From assembly GCA_003254905.1 (NCBI GenBank), contig QANU01105209.1, positions 359,596 through 423,595 on the forward strand: a stretch of 64,000 nucleotides of DNA, in the 5' to 3' direction. The notes under the pieces are model-generated. The model was given only the letters and a program-made list of their open reading frames with translations. It did no database searches and was not told the origin of the DNA. This document shows, one piece after another, positions 58,742 through 64,000 of this stretch; the stretch's first letter is position 1; each line of letters starts with the position of its first letter. The translations under genes were made by a program, and so were the position numbers. This stretch comes from Nissolia schottii. Its lineage: Eukaryota > Streptophyta > Magnoliopsida > Fabales > Fabaceae.

Positions 58742-59310
58742 TAAAGAAGTTATTTAGATTTATCGTAAAAGGAAACGCAATGCATTCTTCAAACTGCAAC
58801 ATTGTTCGTATTGGTCTTCGATATGAAAGATGCTTGGACATCGATAAATTTCAGGCAAGGAGCATAGCTACAAATCTTCGACTAATTCAGAATGAAAGGT
58901 GTATTTGTATCTTGTAAATGTTATATTTGATGTATTACGCTCTATGAATGAAATCCTTATTTACTCGTCAAAAAAAGTTGTTCACATTCTTATTTTGGAT
59001 TGTTTTAAAATAATTGTCCACTTATTAAATTTAGACATCATTAATCATTTATTTTTTTAATATATCCTTATTAAATAAACTCTCTCTCATACTTATTCAC
59101 TATAATTACTATAAATACTCCCTATAAATAAAAATAATTAAATAAAATATTATTAACTATTTTTTACTTTTATATTTTTTAATACTCGTGTAAAAGAAAA
59201 GAGGATAACTATTTTAAAATTAAGGTAATATTTGTATATACATTAACTTTATAATAGGCTAGCACCAAATTAAAGCGAAGCTGGTTTTTTAATTAATTTA
59301 TTTTTTTCTC
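58742..59310. other. Intergenic DNA with a Stowaway-like MITE
   Basis: 58742-58978 ends in an A run (gtcaaaaaaag), perhaps a retro-insertion tail. At about 59005-59225 the motif ttttaaaataattgtccactt and its partner, the reverse complement of aagaggataactattttaaaa, form inverted ends of an AT-rich unit of about 220 bases, as in Stowaway (Tc1/mariner) MITEs. Confidence 0.45.
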
Positions 59311-61060
59311 TTTCCTTTCGGGGGTTGGGACCATCCCATACCCATTAAAGTCTCCAATAACTTGTGCTTACCTTGCATTGGAAGAAGTATATATGACGAA
59401 AGAAGTTTGCCACCCAATACATACATACATACATGATAAATACATACAGCAAGCCAATCTTATGTATATCTAGAATACATGCATCTTTGGCATGACGGCT
59501 TAATCAGTCAATTTTGATCCAATTGTTTAACAAGAGACGTCAAACATATATATATATATATAGCTGCAACTAGCTGTATACTCCAGATTGCTAATAAAAG
59601 AAATTTAAATGCTGGCGTAGCAATTAATAAGAGCGAAAGCAAGTAGTAGTTGTAAAGATCTACAATACGAAACCAATGTTTGAGTTTTCCTCAACTCTCA
59701 CCAAGGTTTAAGAGTTGCAAAAGTACTTAATTTTGGTTTCTTTTTTATAGATCAATAATATCTGGAGAAGATATGTTTTTCCTTTTAGTTTGGCAACAAG
59801 TTGAATCATAAATATCAGAGTTGGTACGAATTATTAAGCTTAGGCCCTTAGGGGACCTAATATATTTGGCATGAAAAAGTTTGAGTCTTGTCGGTGCTAC
59901 ACAACAAACAGGAAACAAATTGCAGAGTAAAAAACATACGATTTCCCTAAGTGAAGAAGCAAGCAACGTCCTACGAATTTCTCCATATGCTCTAATTTAA
60001 TGCGTCCTCTCCCAAGTAGGTGGGTTCCGCACTTGTTATCCCACTTTCTTTAGTTTTTTTGAGCATTTATAGGGTAGTTATTAATTACTCATTAATATGA
60101 TTTTCACTTTGATAGTAGGGATTAGAGTCTCACTATTAATGTTTAGATAAAAACATCTCTCATCTTATGAGCTAATTTTTAATATTAAGTTAAACCGCTC
60201 ATTTCTTAACATGATATCAGAGCCTATTAAAAGATAATTATTGGGTTACTCGCAGATGTTTACAAATTCCACGTTTCGGATGTCCGGGTGGAGGGAGAAA
60301 AACGTATTAGAGTCTCACATTACTTATAGATAAGACCTAAGTGAAATATCCCTCACTCCATGAACTAACTTTTGAAATTGAGTTAAGTTACTCAATTTTT
60401 AACAACAAAACTTAAACTCACGTAGTTTTGAAATATGCTCTTTACCAATTGTATCACTAATCTTTGGCTGGTATTTTTGTTTTTAGCAATAACGTGTGTT
60501 TGGTCGATTTTATTTTTTTTAAGGAAGAATTTTCCTCTTGCTACTGAACTTTTCATATCTCTAAACATAATTCAATAATTACTATTTGATTCTTGAAAAA
60601 CAACATACTATTGCTTTGCTAGATATATATAGAATGAAATTGAAAAGCAAAAATTTATATATTATTTCCTTTCTATGTAAGAGGAACTACTTTTCTCCAT
60701 TAAACTTCCAAATGATATAGACTGAGGTGCAACTATTCATTTCACTCTACCTTTCTATTCCATCCTGTTAATCACTCGTCCTTTCCAATATTACTTTTAA
60801 ATCTCCCGAACAGATAATAAAACTGCCTTTAACTTTTAATGATCTTAGTTTTTGATAATACATTAATTTCCAATATTCCTGAATATAGTTTCATAATTTC
60901 ATTATAGGTCCACTGTTGTTGATAATGATCGTACTATAGTGGCTGTTGTCTTATCTTATCTCTTGCAAGACAATCTGGTTAGGGCTGCAAGTCATATTCA
61001 TATATGGAACCGTTGGATTTGTTAACGATTATGATTAGTGCAACTTGTTTACCTCAATTA
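59310..61060 (-). pseudogene. Decayed duplicate of the SBE1 5' region
   Basis: Blocks match the SBE1 5' half in the same order and orientation: 59325-59400 with 51170-51240 (start of exon 5 and its intron border), 59467-59545 with 52390-52470 (intron), 59640-59710 with 52630-52690 (intron), 59940-60012 with 53165-53235 (upstream of the start codon) and about 60890-61050 with 53470-53660 (promoter side). Exons 1-4 are not recognisable and no useful frame remains. A miniature LTR element lies inside at 60117-60404. This is a segmental tandem copy that lost its exons. Confidence 0.75.
60117..60404 (+). mobile_element. TRIM (terminal-repeat retrotransposon in miniature)
   Basis: Two direct repeats of about 95-100 bases (60117-60211 and about 60304-60404) share attagagtctcac, agataa, tatgagctaa/catgaactaa, a 'gagttaag' word and a ttaaca end. 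Directly after the first repeat is TGATATCAGAGCC, a near match to the initiator-Met tRNA primer-binding site TGGTATCAGAGC. Before the second repeat lies the purine-rich gggtggagggagaaaaa, a candidate polypurine tract. There is no room for genes. Similar miniature elements are common in legumes. The target duplication was not resolved. Confidence 0.7.
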
Positions 61061-62390
61061 ATTTTTTTTAAGTGGGTAATTCTTATACATTGAGAGTGTA
61101 AAACATTTTTATATTATTATTTAATTAGATTCTATTGTACAATAAACTTTAAAAATGATGGTATGAGGGTCAAACACTTATGCCAAATTAAAAAATAGTT
61201 CTACAAAAGATATGGAAAAATAAAATTATTAAGCATAATAAAAGAACACACAACTTAACATGATTTTACTTCAACATACTTTCACAACACTAACTCCATT
61301 ATAATAATATAAAAAAAAAGATTATAAATTTTTTTGCATGATTTAAGTTGCAAATTTTCGTTCTACTAAACTCATCAATCAATAGTTTAATTGCACTTTC
61401 TTTTTAGTGTATGGACTAATTTTTTTTGATGGTATTGGCTACCTAAATGTTAAGCCTCTATTTATAAGTTAAGTGTTCCTCTTCTTTCCAAACTCTTTAA
61501 TATATGTGAGATTTGGCTCATTACACACAACATATAGCTCAACACTAATGTGGCAACTACGACAAATCATAATGGAAGTTGACAATGGCATAAAAGAATG
61601 AAATTGATATTAAAATTTAAAGTGTTAGGATTAATAAAGTAATATTAATATCTTTCAATATCAAATTTAAATTAAATAAAAAAAACATATTCAAAATTTA
61701 AGAATACCCAAAGGATCAGTCAAAAGTTCAAAATTAAAAACTGATTTTTCAAAAAATAAAATTGTGTCTAACATTTTGAAAGATATGTCCAACATTTTGT
61801 TGGTAATAACTCAATAACTTACCCTTTTTCTTTTCTATATATGAATGCTTTGGAAGACTAGAATGATTAAGATAAACTCTGACTAGCTAATTAGCTCAAG
61901 TATCATCCTCTCATTGGTGTCTTGTTAGGTGGAGCGTCGAGCTCACGACACAGTACGTAATAAGCCAAAATTTCCCCCATAATGTGTGCAGAATTTCAAA
62001 TTAACTTTTTCCACAACCCGACTTTAAGTAATAAAAAAAAAAAAGAAGGGAGTGGCCATAATGGAATGGAATCTACTCGGGACTTATCCCTTAACAAGTT
62101 TGACTTGTATTGCAATGCATATGCATATATATCCAGAATTAGTCGTTTCAAGCTGGCCCCTCTGGTCAATGGTCCAGACGTCTAGTACTGAACCTTTGAA
62201 AATTGATTTCAAATAATAATATAATATAAGTTGAGCTTTTTATGGTAAATATTATGTTTTTTTATTATACTTTTTTAAGGGTTTTTTTAGGACATTGGTT
62301 AAGAATCTAATCATGAAAAGTTTTTTAAGTTTTATACCATTGAAGACATAAAATTTTCACCTCTCAATAAAATACTTCTAATCTTCTTCT
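61061..62390. other. AT-rich intergenic DNA
   Basis: No gene or clear repeat was identified. Frames are short and AT-rich. Confidence 0.5.
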
Positions 62391-62722
62391 TAGTGCTATC
62401 AAAATGAGCCCGACCCGTGAGTCTTTCTGCTTATCTGGTTAAATAAACAAACCAAACATATAAAACTCAGTCTGTGAATAGTAAAAAGGTCGTTTTGTAT
62501 GGCTTGTTTAATCCAACTCGTTTAACCTGCGGGTCAAATTGATCTGTTTAATATAGGCATAACTCACAGACTAACCCGTTTACCTGCATTAAGTGGACGG
62601 ACTAAACATATAAAACCTGCACGCGAATAGTAAAAACTAGTTAAGACCTAACCTGTTTAACCAACCCGCGGGTTAAACGAGATCGCGCCTAAACGGGCCA
62701 AATTGGCCATTTGACAACCCTA
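62391..62722. mobile_element. Small hAT-type non-autonomous element
   Basis: The left end reads TAGTGCTATCAAAATGAGCCC and the right end, reverse-complemented, reads TAGGGTTGTCAAATGGCC, inverted repeats of the common plant hAT type. The flanks are CTTCTTCT (62383-62390) and CTTCTACT (62723-62730), an 8-bp duplication with one mismatch. The 332-bp body has many 'aacccg'/'cgggtta' words in both orientations and no coding frame. Confidence 0.65.
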
Positions 62723-64000
62723 CTTCTACTTTTAATTTCTTAAAAAATACGCTAAGGACAAGACATTGGTTAACGAAACTCATTTTTAACCGAATTTTTA
62801 TTTTTCTGTTGAATCCCTTCCATTTTCCCCCCTCTTGTGGAGTGTCTTCATTAATCTATCTCCATATGGTAGTTTCTAAGGTGATGATCTTGAAAGCAAG
62901 AGAGAATTCAAGGCTTTTTTTTAGATAAGTGGTTTGTATCATTCATGAAGAAAGCGGATCAATTTATTTTGAGAGAAAATGTAACACTATTCAAAAGTTC
63001 TAAGACTTTAATTAGTTAGTGTCAAATTCTATTATGGAAAACACTTAGCTAATTATCATATTTATATTTTAGAAAAAGCCTAGCATATATTAATATAACT
63101 CTCATTGGAATTTTTCTATAGGTTTTTAGTGAGGTCATTTTAACCTTCCTAAGGTTTAGGTGACTTGTGAATCTCTATAATAGTAATTCTTGTATGGATC
63201 CAATTTTTGTTTGAATAAAATTGATGATGAACTATAAAAAAAATATTAATAGAAAAGCTAAGTGCACAAATAAAAATGTAAGAAAATATTATAATAAATA
63301 AATATAATAATTTTATAATAATCATGATCAGTTTGATCTTTCAAAATAATGTAGCATATTACTATTTATTGGTGATCATAACACAGTTCTCGTAATTACT
63401 ATATTAACAAACCTAAAATCGAAAATAAAATTAATATTGAAATTATCAAATTTTAATAAACAAATGTATGTAAATTAATTATATACCACCAAAAATATAT
63501 TTTTTAGAAAGTATATAACATAGTATTTAAATTATACTATGCAATAATTTAAAAACCTACACTCGAGAGAAAATATAAAATCGCACAATACAAAATGTGC
63601 TTCTTCCGGATACGTGATAAATGATTTGGCCATACACTTGTATTTGGGTGAAACTAAGTGTGAGCATCGAAAGGGAATAATCATACGCAGTTACGCACCA
63701 ATAAAAAGAAGATCGAAAGGGAATAATCATGAAAGCAAGAAAGAAGTACACACACACAGTATATATGCAATATCTTTTCCTTGTAAATTGCAAATGTCAG
63801 TGGTGTAAGAGAAAGCAAGACATTATACATAGTACGGAAGACATTCTGATCCCTTAATTACATGCATAGTACTCTACTACTCCAGAATCTCACGTTACCA
63901 ACGACTTGCTAATGTTCCTTCAGAGTTCAGACAGTACTTACTGTCAAGTAGCGTGAATCACAATGTCAATTCGTAACTAATTCAATCATGTTATTCTCAT
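62723..64000. other. AT-rich intergenic DNA to the right edge
   Basis: No gene, RNA or defined repeat was recognised. Frames at 63557-63808 on both strands overlap each other and show no known domain. Confidence 0.5.

Noticed and set aside
1..64000. tRNA genes, rRNA genes or CRISPR arrays
   Set aside because: B-box-like words were found only in SINE-like units without a full cloverleaf, and the tandem arrays have no spacer pattern.

Overview
This is a plant nuclear DNA window. The genes have many short introns with GT/AG borders, the intergenic DNA is AT-rich, and several plastid-targeted proteins and plant transposon families are present. Protein character and repeat types point to a dicot, most likely a legume such as soybean or a relative. 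The species is inferred, not proven.

Seven intact-looking protein genes can be assembled exon by exon, all with consistent reading phase: ESV1 (+, 13711-19759; starch granule-binding, Trp-rich); a protein O-fucosyltransferase (-, 25650-21037); a DUF760 plastid protein (+, 28318-31761); a CRP1-type PPR protein (+, 34118-37072); an M14 zinc carboxypeptidase (-, 42269-38205); a small basic protein I do not recognise (+, 44107-44857); and starch branching enzyme I, family B (-, 53019-45602). CRP1 and the carboxypeptidase are convergent neighbours, an arrangement I recall for the Arabidopsis pair At5g42310/At5g42320. Two plastid starch genes, ESV1 and SBE1, lie about 26 kb apart.

The flanks and several introns carry transposons. 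From 2126 to 3201 is a hAT-like element with an 8-bp target duplication. From about 3430 to 11680 is a decayed Mutator-like element with two convergent pseudogenes (a plant mobile domain gene and a MURA transposase), a degenerate telomere-like array, and subterminal palindromes built on GAAATCGCCA. A small relative of it lies at about 32260-33160. A solo LTR with target duplication sits in a DUF760 intron. SINE-like sequences lie in introns of SBE1 and of the O-fucosyltransferase. A 2.3-kb Mutator-like element at 56410-58731 has a 10-bp target duplication and is largely filled by a ~262-bp tandem array. A miniature LTR element lies at 60117-60404 and a small hAT-type element at 62391-62722.

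Small local duplications are frequent. The 5' end of SBE1 and its promoter region exist as a decayed same-orientation copy at about 59310-61060. The SBE1 C-terminus contains 87-bp coding repeats. The CRP1 exon 1/intron 1 junction is duplicated, which gives a second splice donor. The ESV1 large intron holds an exact 57-bp duplication, and the 3' flank of the small basic gene is duplicated. Exon borders come from reading GT/AG sites and phase by eye; a border could be off by a few bases. No RNA gene or CRISPR array was seen.
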